Part shown: positions 50,162-58,636 of the stretch, one piece after another | How the letters are laid out: each line of letters starts with the position of its first letter | Position numbering within the stretch: position 1 is the first letter of the stretch | Origin: Candidatus Woesearchaeota archaeon | GTDB taxonomy: Archaea > Nanobdellota > Nanobdellia > Woesearchaeales > UBA10216 | Direction of reading: 5' to 3' | DNA length: 64,000 bases | NCBI GenBank assembly: GCA_016192905.1 | Contig: JACPTG010000001.1 | Coordinates: forward strand, 165,005-229,004 | Made by a program: the position numbers and the translations under genes | The notes under the pieces: generated by a model | Seen by the model: the letters and a program-made list of their open reading frames with translations, nothing else | What the model was told of the DNA's origin: nothing | The model's database searches: none

Positions 50162-50555
50162 CTCCAACGGAAGGCTAAGGATTGCAATAACAACCTTATT
50201 CCTTCTGCTTGTATTCGGCACAACCTTCTACCATTTTGCAGAAGGATGGACGTGGGCGCAGGCCTTCTATTTCACCAGCGTAACGCTAACAACAATCGGC
50301 TACGGGGACATCCACCCGACTACAGACTTTACAAGGATTTTTACAGCCCTTTTCGCCATTACCGGGGTGGCAATAGCCCTTTACTCCCTCACAATGGTCG
50401 GCGCTCACTACTTTGAACGCAGGGAGCAGGAGCTCATTACAGAGATGAAAAAGGAAACGACACAGGAGTCAAAGTCAATAGCGTCCACAGTGCTGAAGGC
50501 TGACGAGCACGTGGCCGGCCTCCTGAAGAAGCTTGACGCAAGGATAAAGAAGTAG
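50151..50555 (+). CDS. Two-helix potassium channel
   Basis: The 134-residue protein has a first helix ([17 protein letters not shown]), a pore helix with the K+ filter TLTTIGYGD (about residues 44-52), and a second helix ([20 protein letters not shown]), ending in a charged cytoplasmic helix. It lacks an RCK domain. The gene overlaps dnaK and precedes dnaJ by 12 bases, so it is expressed with the chaperones. Confidence 0.92.
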   Translation: MSSNSNGRLRIAITTLFLLLVFGTTFYHFAEGWTWAQAFYFTSVTLTTIGYGDIHPTTDFTRIFTALFAITGVAIALYSLTMVGAHYFERREQELITEMKKETTQESKSIASTVLKADEHVAGLLKKLDARIKK

Positions 50556-50567
50556 TCTGAGGTGCGC

Positions 50568-51620
50568 ATGGCCAAGGACTACTACAGGATTCTCGGCGTG
50601 GACAAGAACGCCACAAAGGACGACATCAAGAAGGCCTACAGGGCGCTGGCAAAAAAATACCACCCTGACCTAAACAAAAGCCCGGGGGCTGCTGAGAAGT
50701 TCAAGGAACTCAGCGAAGCAGCCGCAGTCCTCTCTGACGACAAGAAACGCGCGGCCTACGACCGCTTTGGAACCGCAGCAGAGGGCTACGCGGCAGGCGA
50801 GGGCGGGTTCGGCTTCACAGACTTCAGCGGCGGCGACTTCGGGTTTGACTTCGGGGACGTATTCGACCAGTTCTTCGGCTCGCCAAGGGAACGCGCCAGG
50901 CATGACATCAGGCATGACGTGGAAGTCACCCTTGAAGAAGTGGATTCAGGAGCAGCCAGGAACATAAAGGTTGAAAGGACAGAGCAATGCCCAAAATGCG
51001 CAGGCTCAGGCGCAGAAACAAAGTCAGACGTAAAGAAATGCGAGGACTGCAACGGAACAGGATTCCACAGGCGCACACAAAGGATTGCGTTCGGGACATT
51101 CACAACCACAACCACCTGCGGCAAGTGCAGAGGCAGGGGAACTGTAGTTGCGAACCCATGCAAGGAGTGCAGGGGCGCTGGAACAGTCAAAGCATCCAAG
51201 GATATTGAAGTAAGAATTCCCGCAGGAATCGAGGACGGCAGCAGGCTGCGCCTGGCCCATACAACAGGAAACCTTTACATCCTTGTGCACGTGCTTCCCC
51301 ACAAGGTTTTTGAAAGGGCAGGCACAGACCTTCGGATAGAGGTTCCTGTAACCTTTCCCCAGGCTGCACTGGGGGCTGACATTGAGGTTCCAACGCTGGC
51401 AGGACAAACAGCGGTACTAACAATCCCTGCAGGCACACAGCCAGGAACAATATTCAGAATGCGCGGCAAAGGGCTGCCAGACCTTGAGACCGGAAGGAAA
51501 GGCGACCAGAAAGTGAAGGTTAAGGTAATTGTGCCGACTCACCTTTCCAAGAGGCAGAGGGAACTGCTCAGGGAGCTTGAGAAAGAGGACAAAAAGGGAT
51601 TCTTTGAGAAGATTTTTTGA
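50568..51620 (+). CDS. dnaJ: DnaJ (Hsp40 co-chaperone, type I)
   Basis: The 350-residue protein has the J domain with HPD ([20 protein letters not shown]), a Gly/Phe-rich linker, four zinc-binding repeats ([32 protein letters not shown]) and the C-terminal substrate-binding domain. The ATG at 50568 is preferred to the GTG two codons upstream because GAGGTG is spaced for it. It stimulates DnaK ATPase and binds unfolded proteins. Confidence 0.97.
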   Translation: MAKDYYRILGVDKNATKDDIKKAYRALAKKYHPDLNKSPGAAEKFKELSEAAAVLSDDKKRAAYDRFGTAAEGYAAGEGGFGFTDFSGGDFGFDFGDVFDQFFGSPRERARHDIRHDVEVTLEEVDSGAARNIKVERTEQCPKCAGSGAETKSDVKKCEDCNGTGFHRRTQRIAFGTFTTTTTCGKCRGRGTVVANPCKECRGAGTVKASKDIEVRIPAGIEDGSRLRLAHTTGNLYILVHVLPHKVFERAGTDLRIEVPVTFPQAALGADIEVPTLAGQTAVLTIPAGTQPGTIFRMRGKGLPDLETGRKGDQKVKVKVIVPTHLSKRQRELLRELEKEDKKGFFEKIF

Positions 51621-51629
51621 TTGAAAAGC

Positions 51630-51640
51630 TTTAAATATAA
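51630..51640 (+). promoter_or_regulatory. TATA box of a toxin-antitoxin pair
   Basis: TTTAAATATAA lies 19-29 bp upstream of the ATG at 51659, predicting a leaderless mRNA. ATATG and CATAT arms around 51643-51660 may be part of an operator. Confidence 0.5.
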
Positions 51641-51658
51641 GTTATATGACTATAGCAT

Positions 51659-51865
51659 ATGGTGATATATGTGCCCACTACAATAGCTGTTAGGGAGGAA
51701 ACTTTGGACATGCTCAGGAGCATAAAGGAAGAGCTTAAGGCAGAGTCACTTGATGAAACGATTAGGGGGCTTATTTCAAAAGCAAAAAGGCCGAAGAAGT
51801 CTTACTTTGGAAAATTCCGGGGCATTGGCTCTTTTGAGAGGGAGGAAATTGACCGTTTTGATTGA
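51659..51865 (+). CDS. VapB-like antitoxin, ribbon-helix-helix type, 68 aa
   Basis: The protein starts VPTTIAVREETLDMLRSIKE with a strand and helix typical of ribbon-helix-helix antitoxins and ends with a basic and aromatic tail (KKSYFGKFRGIGSFEREEID) that would cover the toxin. The toxin gene begins inside its last codons. Confidence 0.82.
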   Translation: MVIYVPTTIAVREETLDMLRSIKEELKAESLDETIRGLISKAKRPKKSYFGKFRGIGSFEREEIDRFD

Positions 51866-52223
51866 CTCATGGGCCTGGATAGAATACTTTAACGGCTCAG
51901 AGGTTGGCCGCTCAATGGAAAAATACTTTGGCAATGAAAAGGTTATTGTCAGTTCCATCAATATTGCAGAGGTCTTCAGGCACCTACTGGCAAAGAAGGG
52001 TTTAAGCCAGGCTGAAGATGCGGCTTCTTACATGCTGGGCGTTTCGTTTATGGTTCCAATGGGTGCGCGAATTGCAGTTGAGGCGGCCAAGATTAAGCAC
52101 CAGAAAAAATGGGGGCTCGGAGATTCAATAGTCCTGGCAACTGCCTTGGAGCATAAGGCAACAGTTGTAACAGGGGACAGCGACTTCAAATCAGAAGCCA
52201 ATGTCGTGTACCTGGGCAAATAG
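51849..52223 (+). CDS. PIN-domain toxin (VapC-like), 124 aa
   Basis: The frame begins LTVLIDSWAWIEYFNGSEVG with the first catalytic aspartate, has SSINIAEVFRHLL with the conserved glutamate and KWGLGDSIVLATALEHKATV then TGDSDFKSEANVV. The start is a TTG at 51849, 16 bases before the antitoxin stop; GGAGGAAA just upstream supports it, although a TTG at 51858 is possible. Confidence 0.88.
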   Translation: MTVLIDSWAWIEYFNGSEVGRSMEKYFGNEKVIVSSINIAEVFRHLLAKKGLSQAEDAASYMLGVSFMVPMGARIAVEAAKIKHQKKWGLGDSIVLATALEHKATVVTGDSDFKSEANVVYLGK

Positions 52224-52304
52224 CGCTGAAAAATTCGTCCCTGGGAATTGACGATGCCGTGGCCAGCAAACCTTTATTAACTAATCCGGCCGCCAGCCCA
52301 CTCC

Positions 52305-53228
52305 ATGGCAGCGGACATAGCGTTACTGTTCCTGACAGTCCTTGGCCTTGCCCTGTTTGAGATTATAAGCAGCATAGACAACGCAATCATAAACGCCGAG
52401 GTCCTTTCAACCATGCGCGAAAAGGCCAGGCGATGGTTCCTCCTGTGGGGGCTTCTGTTTGCCGTTTTCGTAATCAGGGGGCTGCTTCCATGGCTCATTG
52501 TCTGGGCCTCCGCTCCGTCGCTCGGTCCTGTGGGGGCGTTCACTGCCACTTTCAGCAGCGACCCCAAGGTGATTGAGGCCATCGAATCCGCTGCGCCGCT
52601 CCTCCTTATAGCAGGCGGCACCTTCCTCATACTCCTATTCTTCCACTGGCTTTTCCTGGAGGAGAAGCATTACGGGCTTCCGACTGAGAGGTTCTTCCGC
52701 TCGCAGGGAGTCTGGTTTTACGCGATTGCCTCGGTCTTTGTGGCTGCCCTTGTCTGGTTCGCCCTTGCGGTGAATCCCTTCATGGCCTTTGCCGCCGTGG
52801 TCGGCTCAACGACTTTCTTCATAACCCACGGCTTCAAGCAGAATGCCGAGCTGGAGGAGCAGCGGCTTCTTGAGGGCGGAAGGTCTGACATTGCCAAGAT
52901 AATGTACCTGGAGGTAATAGACGCGACATTCTCAATTGACGGCGTGCTCGGCGCGTTCGCATTCACACTTGCAGTCCCCCTCATCCTGGTTGGCAACGGC
53001 CTTGGAGCATTTGTCCTCAGGCAGATGACAGTCAGCAACATTGACCGCATCAAAAAGTTCCGCTACCTGAAGAACGGCGCAATGTACTCCATCCTGTTCC
53101 TCGGCATGATAATGGTGCTGGACAGCTTTGGCATGCACATCCCAAGCTGGGCTTCGCCTGTTGTCACTTTCGGAGTGGTTGGCTTCTTCTTCTGGAAGTC
53201 AAAGAAGGCATTGGACGCTGGGAAGTAA
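52305..53228 (+). CDS. DUF475-family membrane protein (TerC-like)
   Basis: The 307-residue protein has about eight membrane helices and family marks such as EIISSIDNAIINAEVLSTM (acidic residue in the first helix) and LEVIDATFSIDGVLGAFAFT near residue 205. DUF475 belongs to the TerC/LysE-related superfamily of putative metal-ion or small-molecule exporters. The substrate is unknown. It is followed by a DNA glycosylase gene. Confidence 0.88.
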   Translation: MAADIALLFLTVLGLALFEIISSIDNAIINAEVLSTMREKARRWFLLWGLLFAVFVIRGLLPWLIVWASAPSLGPVGAFTATFSSDPKVIEAIESAAPLLLIAGGTFLILLFFHWLFLEEKHYGLPTERFFRSQGVWFYAIASVFVAALVWFALAVNPFMAFAAVVGSTTFFITHGFKQNAELEEQRLLEGGRSDIAKIMYLEVIDATFSIDGVLGAFAFTLAVPLILVGNGLGAFVLRQMTVSNIDRIKKFRYLKNGAMYSILFLGMIMVLDSFGMHIPSWASPVVTFGVVGFFFWKSKKALDAGK

Positions 53229-53263
53229 AAATTTTTATCTGAGGTTTTTTGTTTCTCCGGCAT

Positions 53264-54082
53264 ATGAGGATTTCCACCTCTGATTTCAGCCTCAGGCACA
53301 CCCTGGAATGCGGACAGTTCTTCAGGTATTATCCAGAAGGCAACGGCTATTTTGTCCTGGCAGGCGATAAGATTCTGAGGCTGGAGCAGTCAGGCGGCAG
53401 GCTTGCGGTCGCCGGGAAGGCCGATACGGATTCTGTTAAGGCCCTGCTTGGGCTTGGGGACAATTACCCGCATATTATTTCAGGCATATCCAAGGACCCT
53501 TTTATTTCCGCAGCTATCCGCCAGTCGTACGGCCTTAGGCTCATGAGGCAGGAGCCGTGGGAATGCATGATAAGCTACATCTGCTCGGCAAACAGCTCTG
53601 TTGGAAAGGTGAGGTTCTGCGTGAACAGGATTTCTGAAAATTTTGGAAAAAAAATTTCATTTGAAGGCCGTGAGTATTACGGCTTTCCCAGGAAACTGGA
53701 CGCAACTGAAAAAGAGCTGCGGGAATGCGGCCTTGGCTACAGGGCTGCGCATCTTGCCAGGACACTTGAATCGGTTTCCCCTGCTGAAGTGAGGCGGCTC
53801 GCCAGGCTGGGCTACCAAGACGCGAAGGAAAGGCTTATGGAGCTGGATGGAATTGGCGACAAGGTAGCAGACTGCATCGCCCTCTACTCGCTGGGATTCC
53901 CGCAGGCCTTTCCGGTTGACAGGTGGGTTGGCAGGGTTATGAAAGAGCAGTACATCAGGCAGAAGGCAAACTACAGGCAAATCAGCTCCTTTGCAGCAGA
54001 ATACTTCGGCCATTACGCAGGCTACGCGCAGCAGTTCCTGTTCAACTTCAGAAGGCCTGGTCAACCTGCAACTGAACGTTAG
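53264..54082 (+). CDS. ogg1: 8-oxoguanine DNA glycosylase, OGG1-like
   Basis: The 272-residue protein has the OGG_N beta domain (CGQFFRYYPEGNGYF) and the helix-hairpin-helix glycosylase domain with LMELDGIGDKVADCIALYSL, where Lys200 is the Schiff-base residue, and the catalytic Asp219 in FPVDRWVGRVM. It removes oxidised guanine from DNA and nicks the strand. The start at 53264 matches the family; an upstream TTG would add five residues. Confidence 0.93.
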   Translation: MRISTSDFSLRHTLECGQFFRYYPEGNGYFVLAGDKILRLEQSGGRLAVAGKADTDSVKALLGLGDNYPHIISGISKDPFISAAIRQSYGLRLMRQEPWECMISYICSANSSVGKVRFCVNRISENFGKKISFEGREYYGFPRKLDATEKELRECGLGYRAAHLARTLESVSPAEVRRLARLGYQDAKERLMELDGIGDKVADCIALYSLGFPQAFPVDRWVGRVMKEQYIRQKANYRQISSFAAEYFGHYAGYAQQFLFNFRRPGQPATER

Positions 54083-54256
54083 CAAGGGAATATTCGCAAA
54101 GTTTTCAAAGATTTCGGAAAAAACCACAGGACACTGGACAGACACCAGACTAAGATTAATAAAGGGATTTACTACAAAAAAGAAAAAGCGGCCGCATAAT
54201 CCGGTCGCAGACAGTTAAGACCCAAGAAGGTTAGGATCCGCCACTTTATAAATTTT
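54083..54256. other. Intergenic stretch before the candidate RNA
   Basis: No coding frame is convincing here. ACAGTTAAGACCC near 54211-54223 recurs as ACGGTTAAGACCC at 54337-54349 in the candidate RNA, so part of the sequence may be a decayed duplicate of it. The stretch ends with the TATA box at 54245. Confidence 0.4.
54245..54252 (+). promoter_or_regulatory. TATA box before the candidate structured RNA
   Basis: TTTATAAA would place transcription start near 54272-54276, within the first hairpin of the candidate RNA. The box is also palindromic. Confidence 0.4.
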
Positions 54257-54450
54257 ATGCCGCGGTCGCAAATTGAGCATAGCTCAATTGCGCAATCAGA
54301 CATAAAGTCTGATTTGCGCCTAATCAGGTATGGCGGACGGTTAAGACCCGTCTGTTCCGAAAGGAACTTCTGGGCTCAAAACCTGTGACTTGTGAGCGAG
54401 TGAGACGAGCTCACTCGCAAGTTCCGGTGAGACTCCCAGCCGCGGCGCAT
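54257..54450 (+). ncRNA. Candidate structured non-coding RNA
   Basis: The stretch has no coding frame but folds into an ordered set of helices. ATGCCGCGG (54257-54265) pairs with CCGCGGCGCAT (54440-54450); AATTGAGC/GCTCAATT closes on three bases (54271-54289); GCGCAATCAGAC pairs with GTCTGATTTGCGC (54290-54319); CGGACGG with CCGTCTG (54334-54354); GTTCC-GAAA-GGAAC is a GNRA hairpin (54354-54367); CTGGG with CCCAG encloses a long hairpin with GCGAGTGAG/CTCACTCGC. I could not match it to RNase P RNA, SRP RNA, or an H/ACA or C/D guide. Confidence 0.5.
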
Positions 54451-54482
54451 GTTAACTTTTCCCCCTCCTTATAGTTAACAGC

Positions 54483-54515
54483 AGCAGGCTGACTCTTCGC
54501 GCACTGACGCAAAAT
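54483..54515 (-). repeat. MITE-like repeat, right-end remnant H
   Basis: AGCAGGCTGACTCTTCGCGC then ACTGACGCAA matches the right terminus of the repeat and, further in, the remnant at 33807. It lies 55 bp before the TATA box of the NYN gene. Confidence 0.6.
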
Positions 54516-54569
54516 GAAGCCAAACTAAAACCAAGAGCCAGCCTGCAACCAAAAAATGGACCAAATAGA

Positions 54570-54577
54570 TTTATATA
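54570..54577 (+). promoter_or_regulatory. TATA box of the NYN gene
   Basis: TTTATATA begins 31 bp before the ATG at 54601, as in the other leaderless genes of the window. Confidence 0.7.
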
Positions 54578-54600
54578 CTGCCGGTTGAATAGCCAAGCAA

Positions 54601-55104
54601 ATGCTCGCAACAAACGTCCACAAGTCGCAGAGGGTCGGTGTGTTTGTTGACGTGCAGAACCTCTACTACTCTGCAAAGAACCTCTACAACACCAAGGTAA
54701 ATTTCAGGGAAATCCTAAGGACAGCCGTCGGCTCAAGACAGCTTGTCAGGGCAATAGCCTATGTCATCAAGGCCGAAGTAAAGGACGAGTCAACCTTCTT
54801 TGAAGCCCTGGAGAAAATAGGCTTTGAAGTAAAGGCAAAGGATCTCCAGATATTCATCGGCGGGGCAAAGAAAGGCGACTGGGACATCGGCATTGCAATG
54901 GACTGCATTGAGCTGGCGCCAAGGCTGGACACAATAGTAATAATATCCGGAGACGGGGATTTCCTGCCGCTGTTACAGCACCTTCGCCGGGCCATGGGCT
55001 GCAGGGTGGAAGTAATAGCCTTCGGAAAGAGCACCTCCAAGAAGCTCATAGAGGAGGCTGACAGCTTCGTTGACCTTGACAGCAGCAAAAAATTCTTAAT
55101 CTAA
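54601..55104 (+). CDS. NYN-domain RNase (LabA/DUF88 family)
   Basis: The 167-residue protein is a single NYN domain: RVGVFVDVQNLYYSAKNLYN with the first catalytic aspartate, KKGDWDIGIAMDCIELAPRL, and IIISGDGDFLPLLQHLRR near residue 119, followed by RVEVIAFGKSTSKKLIEEAD. The four acidic residues of the metal site are all present. Such proteins are RNases of RNA decay or surveillance. Length is normal. Confidence 0.9.
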   Translation: MLATNVHKSQRVGVFVDVQNLYYSAKNLYNTKVNFREILRTAVGSRQLVRAIAYVIKAEVKDESTFFEALEKIGFEVKAKDLQIFIGGAKKGDWDIGIAMDCIELAPRLDTIVIISGDGDFLPLLQHLRRAMGCRVEVIAFGKSTSKKLIEEADSFVDLDSSKKFLI

Positions 55105-55122
55105 GCCTGTTCCTGCGGCTGA

Positions 55123-56277
55123 ATGGACATCCGAAAGGCTGCGCTGGAGCTTCATTCAAAGCTGAAAGGCAAGATTTCAGTACTGCCCAAGATTGCAATA
55201 AGGGACAGGGGCGACCTGTCACTGGTTTATACTCCCGGCGTTGCCGAGCCATGCAGGGAAATAGCTGTTGACAGGGAACTTGCATATTCCTACACCATGA
55301 AAGGAAACTGCATCGCGGTTGTATCAGACGGCAGCGCAGTCCTTGGGCTCGGGGACATAGGCCCTGAAGCCGCCCTGCCAGTCATGGAGGGCAAATGCGT
55401 ACTCTTCAGGCAGCTTGCGGGAATTGACGCCTTTCCACTCTGCCTGGCAGCCCATGACGCTGACAGCATAGTCTCAACAGTCAAGGCCATAGCCCCAGTA
55501 TTCGGTGCAATCAACCTTGAGGACATCGCGGCGCCAAAATGCTTTGAAGTTGAAAAGAGGCTCCTTGACATTGGAATCCCAGTAATGCACGACGACCAGC
55601 ATGGAACAGCGGTTGTTGTGCTGGCAGGCCTCATAAACGCCCTGAAGGTGACAGGCAAGGATAAAAAGTGCCGCATTGTGATAAACGGTGCTGGCGCGGC
55701 AGGCATTGCAACAGCAAGGCTGCTCCTCAAATACGGATTTTATGACCTGGCTCTGGCTGACAGCCAGGGAGCCATTTACAAGGGACGACCCGGGCTCACA
55801 CCGGAGAAAAAGGATATGGCAGAGCTCACGAACAGGCGAGGCATCAAAGGCAGCATCCATGAGCTGGCTGAAGGCGCAGACGTGCTAATCGGGCTGTCAA
55901 GGCCGGCGACAATAACCGCGGCTGACATAAGGAAGATGAATTCGCCGATTGTATTTGCAATGGCAAACCCAATTCCAGAGATAATGCCTGACGAGGCTAG
56001 GGAAGGAGGCGCAGCAGTTATCGGGAGCGGGCGCTCTGACTTCCCAAACCAGATAAACAACTCACTGACATTCCCAGGCATATTCAGGGGAGCGCTGGAT
56101 GTGAGGGCTCTGGCCATCAACGACGCCATGAAGATAGCAGCAGCCGAGGCAATCGCAGGGCTTGTCACCAAGCCAACTGCGCAAATGGTTGTGCCAGAGC
56201 CACTTGACCCGGGAATTGTGCCTGCCGTGGCAGAGGCTGTGCGGAAGGCTGCCAGGGACACAGGAGTTGCCAAATGA
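55123..56277 (+). CDS. Malic enzyme, NAD(P)-dependent
   Basis: The 384-residue protein decarboxylates malate to pyruvate with reduction of NAD or NADP. Marks are SLVYTPGVAEPCREIAVDRE at about residues 28-47, the metal and malate loop INLEDIAAPKCFEVEKRL, VMHDDQHGTAVVVLAGLINA, and the Rossmann motif VINGAGAAGIATARLLLKYG. It lacks the phosphotransacetylase-like domain of longer bacterial MaeB. The next gene overlaps its stop by four bases. Confidence 0.95.
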   Translation: MDIRKAALELHSKLKGKISVLPKIAIRDRGDLSLVYTPGVAEPCREIAVDRELAYSYTMKGNCIAVVSDGSAVLGLGDIGPEAALPVMEGKCVLFRQLAGIDAFPLCLAAHDADSIVSTVKAIAPVFGAINLEDIAAPKCFEVEKRLLDIGIPVMHDDQHGTAVVVLAGLINALKVTGKDKKCRIVINGAGAAGIATARLLLKYGFYDLALADSQGAIYKGRPGLTPEKKDMAELTNRRGIKGSIHELAEGADVLIGLSRPATITAADIRKMNSPIVFAMANPIPEIMPDEAREGGAAVIGSGRSDFPNQINNSLTFPGIFRGALDVRALAINDAMKIAAAEAIAGLVTKPTAQMVVPEPLDPGIVPAVAEAVRKAARDTGVAK

Positions 56278-56732
56278 AAAAAGCCCTGTTGGTTCTGGCC
56301 ATATTCCTTATTGCGCTAATTGCAGGCTGCTCGAACACCAATACTGATATTGCTGATGAGGACAGGAGCAAGCTGGTGATATTCAGGGATGCAGGATGCG
56401 GATGCTGCGGCCAGTACGCCGCATATGCCAGGGAGAAAGGGTTTGACGTGGATGTGAGGACTGTTGGCAGCATGAACGCAATCAAGATGCAGTACAAAGT
56501 GCCAGGCGAAATGCAAAGCTGCCACACAAGCGTGATTGAAGGGTATTTCGTGGAAGGCCATGTTCCAGCCGAGGCGATAAGAAAGCTGCTTGACGAAAGG
56601 CCGGACATAGCGGGCATAGCCCTTCCGGGAATGCCGATGGGCAGCCCTGGAATGACAGGAAGCAAAAGCGGCCAATTTATAATCCACGCAATAGGCAAGG
56701 ATGGCGGCACATCCGAGTTCATGAGGATATGA
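56274..56732 (+). CDS. DUF411-family metal-binding lipoprotein
   Basis: The 152-residue protein has a lipoprotein signal (LLVLAIFLIALIAGC, lipobox cysteine at residue 19) followed by the DUF411 domain with RDAGCGCCGQYAAYAREKGF, a Cys-x-Cys-Cys cluster that binds copper or other soft metals, MQSCHTSVIEGYFVEGHVPA and GMPMGSPGM. It is anchored outside the cytoplasmic membrane. It overlaps the genes on both sides by four bases, which suggests co-expression with malic enzyme and the epimerase. Confidence 0.88.
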   Translation: MKKALLVLAIFLIALIAGCSNTNTDIADEDRSKLVIFRDAGCGCCGQYAAYAREKGFDVDVRTVGSMNAIKMQYKVPGEMQSCHTSVIEGYFVEGHVPAEAIRKLLDERPDIAGIALPGMPMGSPGMTGSKSGQFIIHAIGKDGGTSEFMRI

Positions 56733-57571
56733 AAATCCTCGTAATAGGCGGCAACAGGTTCATAGGGCTCCATCTTGTAAATGCGCTGCTGGCCAAGAAA
56801 TTCCACGTCACTGTGGTAAACAGGGGAAGCAGGAAGGGCATGTATCACGGCGCAGCAGAAGAGCTGGCCTGCGACCGAGATGACACAAAGGCATTTTCAA
56901 GGCTATTCGCGGAGAGTCATTTTGATGCTGTCTTTGACAACTGCGCCTACCAGCCACAACAGGTTGAGGCCAGCCTGAACCTGTTCAAGGGAAAGGTTAA
57001 ACAGTATATTCTGATAAGCAGCGTGGCTGTATACGACCAGAAGGCAAAGCTGCCCTACGGCGAAGGAAGCTCAAGGGGAGGGCATAACCTATTCAGCGAG
57101 TACGCCCGCGGCAAGAGCGGCTGCGAGGATGTGTTGTTTGAGGCGGAGAATTTCCCTTATACAATCATCAGGCCAACCTATGTTTACGGGCCTGACGACT
57201 ACAGCGGAAGGATGGACAAGCTGTTCAAAGCCGTCAAATCCGGCTCAGTGATTCGGATACCAAAGTCCAACCCGAGGTCGCAGTTCGTGCATGTGGATGA
57301 CCTCGCCACGGCGCTTATGGCCTGCATTGGGAACCGGAAGGCCATTGGCCAGGCATTCAACATCTGCGGCGACGAAATAATTTCCTACGGCGAGCTGGTG
57401 GAGCTGATTGGAGAGCTCACCGGAAAGCAGCCCAAAGTAAGCTTCAGCATACTTCACGACTTCCCATTCATGGACTGGAACATGTACTGCGACGCATCAA
57501 AAAGCAAGAGTATTCTCGGAGTCAAATACCGGCCCCTGGCGCAGGGACTGAAGGAGACGATGGAAACTTAG
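56729..57571 (+). CDS. NAD-dependent epimerase/dehydratase (extended SDR)
   Basis: The 280-residue protein has the Rossmann motif ILVIGGNRFIGLHLVNALLA at the start, SSVAVYDQ (catalytic serine/threonine position), YARGKSGCE with the YxxxK pair (about residues 123-127) and TIIRPTYVYGPDDYSGRMDK. It belongs to the extended SDR group that acts on nucleotide sugars or, in a close branch, binds RNA. The substrate is unknown. Confidence 0.9.
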   Translation: MKILVIGGNRFIGLHLVNALLAKKFHVTVVNRGSRKGMYHGAAEELACDRDDTKAFSRLFAESHFDAVFDNCAYQPQQVEASLNLFKGKVKQYILISSVAVYDQKAKLPYGEGSSRGGHNLFSEYARGKSGCEDVLFEAENFPYTIIRPTYVYGPDDYSGRMDKLFKAVKSGSVIRIPKSNPRSQFVHVDDLATALMACIGNRKAIGQAFNICGDEIISYGELVELIGELTGKQPKVSFSILHDFPFMDWNMYCDASKSKSILGVKYRPLAQGLKETMET

Positions 57572-57933
57572 GAACGCGCCACAAATTCCTCAATGGAACC
57601 TGAGCTGATGAACAAATTTTCGGCCTGTCCAACGCAGAGCACGTTAACATCCCAGGAATCATACCCGGTCAATGGCACCGGGCTCATGATAATCCCCCGG
57701 GGCAGCCTGTACGAGACCATCCTTCCGCTGTCGCCATGGATTACAGCGGGAACCCACGCAACAGGATTGCCCGCAACCCTGTTCAATGCTGCCTGGTGAT
57801 AGCAATCCTCGCGGACAATCAACCCACCTATAGGGTATGCGGCCGGATTATTGACTTTCAGACCACCGAGAAACGGGTCATTCCCTTCCGCATCCACAGG
57901 ATGCGCAAGCCTAAAGAACAGGTAATCGCCCAT
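57568..57933 (-). CDS. Hypothetical protein, 121 aa
   Basis: The soluble protein has beta-rich sequence (NNPAAYPIGGLIVREDCYHQ, PVAWVPAVIHGDSGRMVSYR) and a short helical end. The gene lies six bases after its upstream neighbour and converges with the epimerase gene. No family is recognised. Composition and operon position support a real gene. Confidence 0.68.
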   Translation of the reverse strand: MGDYLFFRLAHPVDAEGNDPFLGGLKVNNPAAYPIGGLIVREDCYHQAALNRVAGNPVAWVPAVIHGDSGRMVSYRLPRGIIMSPVPLTGYDSWDVNVLCVGQAENLFISSGSIEEFVARS

Positions 57934-57939
57934 TTTAAC

Positions 57940-58341
57940 CTACGCCAGCCCGGCAAGCTCCTCAAGCTGCAGTACGGCAGCGCTGCCGTCAAGGAAAAGC
58001 ATTCTCTCGATTGATTTTTCACCCTGCTGGTCAGCCCTTGGCTTGTATGCGCCAAGCGGAATTGCAGGCTGCAGCTCCCAGGCAGCTATACGATACTGCA
58101 CAACATGGTCTATTCCGAGCATTGCTGAATGCGCCTCCACAATGGATGCAGATTGGCCAGGACAGCTGCCCAGAAGCTGATAAGCCTTCCTCATCGCCCC
58201 CTGCGGAGTGTGAGCCATTACAACAAGGCCTGTTACCATGTCGGTGTCGCGGTCCAAAAATGAACTGCTGTCCGAAGGCTGCTTTGGAGATTTAAGGGGC
58301 AGAATATACGGCAAGCCACTGTCAATATGCGTGAATATCAT
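57940..58341 (-). CDS. Hypothetical protein, 133 aa
   Basis: The product contains TDMVTGLVVMAHTPQGAMRK, a hydrophobic strand followed by a His-Thr turn and a helix, and ends with an acidic helix (LQLEELAGLA). It has no membrane segment. GGAGGTGG stands just before the ATG and a TATA box (minus strand, near 58384-58391) upstream. It forms an operon with the gene at 57568. Function unknown. Confidence 0.7.
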   Translation of the reverse strand: MIFTHIDSGLPYILPLKSPKQPSDSSSFLDRDTDMVTGLVVMAHTPQGAMRKAYQLLGSCPGQSASIVEAHSAMLGIDHVVQYRIAAWELQPAIPLGAYKPRADQQGEKSIERMLFLDGSAAVLQLEELAGLA

Positions 58342-58492
58342 CCCACCTCCGAATTCTTTATGTGTTTTGGTGGCAGCGCGGTTGTATATTTAGTTTGTTG
58401 CAATTCAGATGATAAAATATTCAGATAATTGGGTAAAATGTAAACAAATGTTTCTGGAAAAGGCTGCTGAGCCTGCCATTATGGAACATTTG

Positions 58493-58636
58493 CTATCGGC
58501 CTCCAAACTTCTTTTCCACTTCCTGCTCACGGGCCTGGCCTAAAAAACCGCAAGTGCGGCACTTCCACTTGATTCCGACATCAGGCCTGAATTCTGAAAC
58601 AAGGTTTGCCGAGCCGCACTTTGGACAAGTCCTCAT
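58493..58636 (-). CDS. Small zinc-ribbon protein, 47 aa
   Basis: An ATG at 58636 opens a 47-residue frame reading MRTCPKCGSANLVSEFRPDV, then WKCRTCGFLGQAREQEVEKK. The two CxxC pairs make a zinc ribbon. The ATG overlaps the stop of the upstream membrane gene (TGATG), so the two are translated together. Such ribbons bind nucleic acid or proteins; the role is unknown. Confidence 0.8.
   Translation of the reverse strand: MRTCPKCGSANLVSEFRPDVGIKWKCRTCGFLGQAREQEVEKKFGGR

Noticed and set aside
54257-54450. Identification of the structured region as RNase P RNA or SRP RNA
   Set aside because: I looked for the conserved RNase P P4 sequence and the SRP helix 8 motif (GGAAGGAAGCAG-like) and found neither, so I left it as an unnamed candidate.
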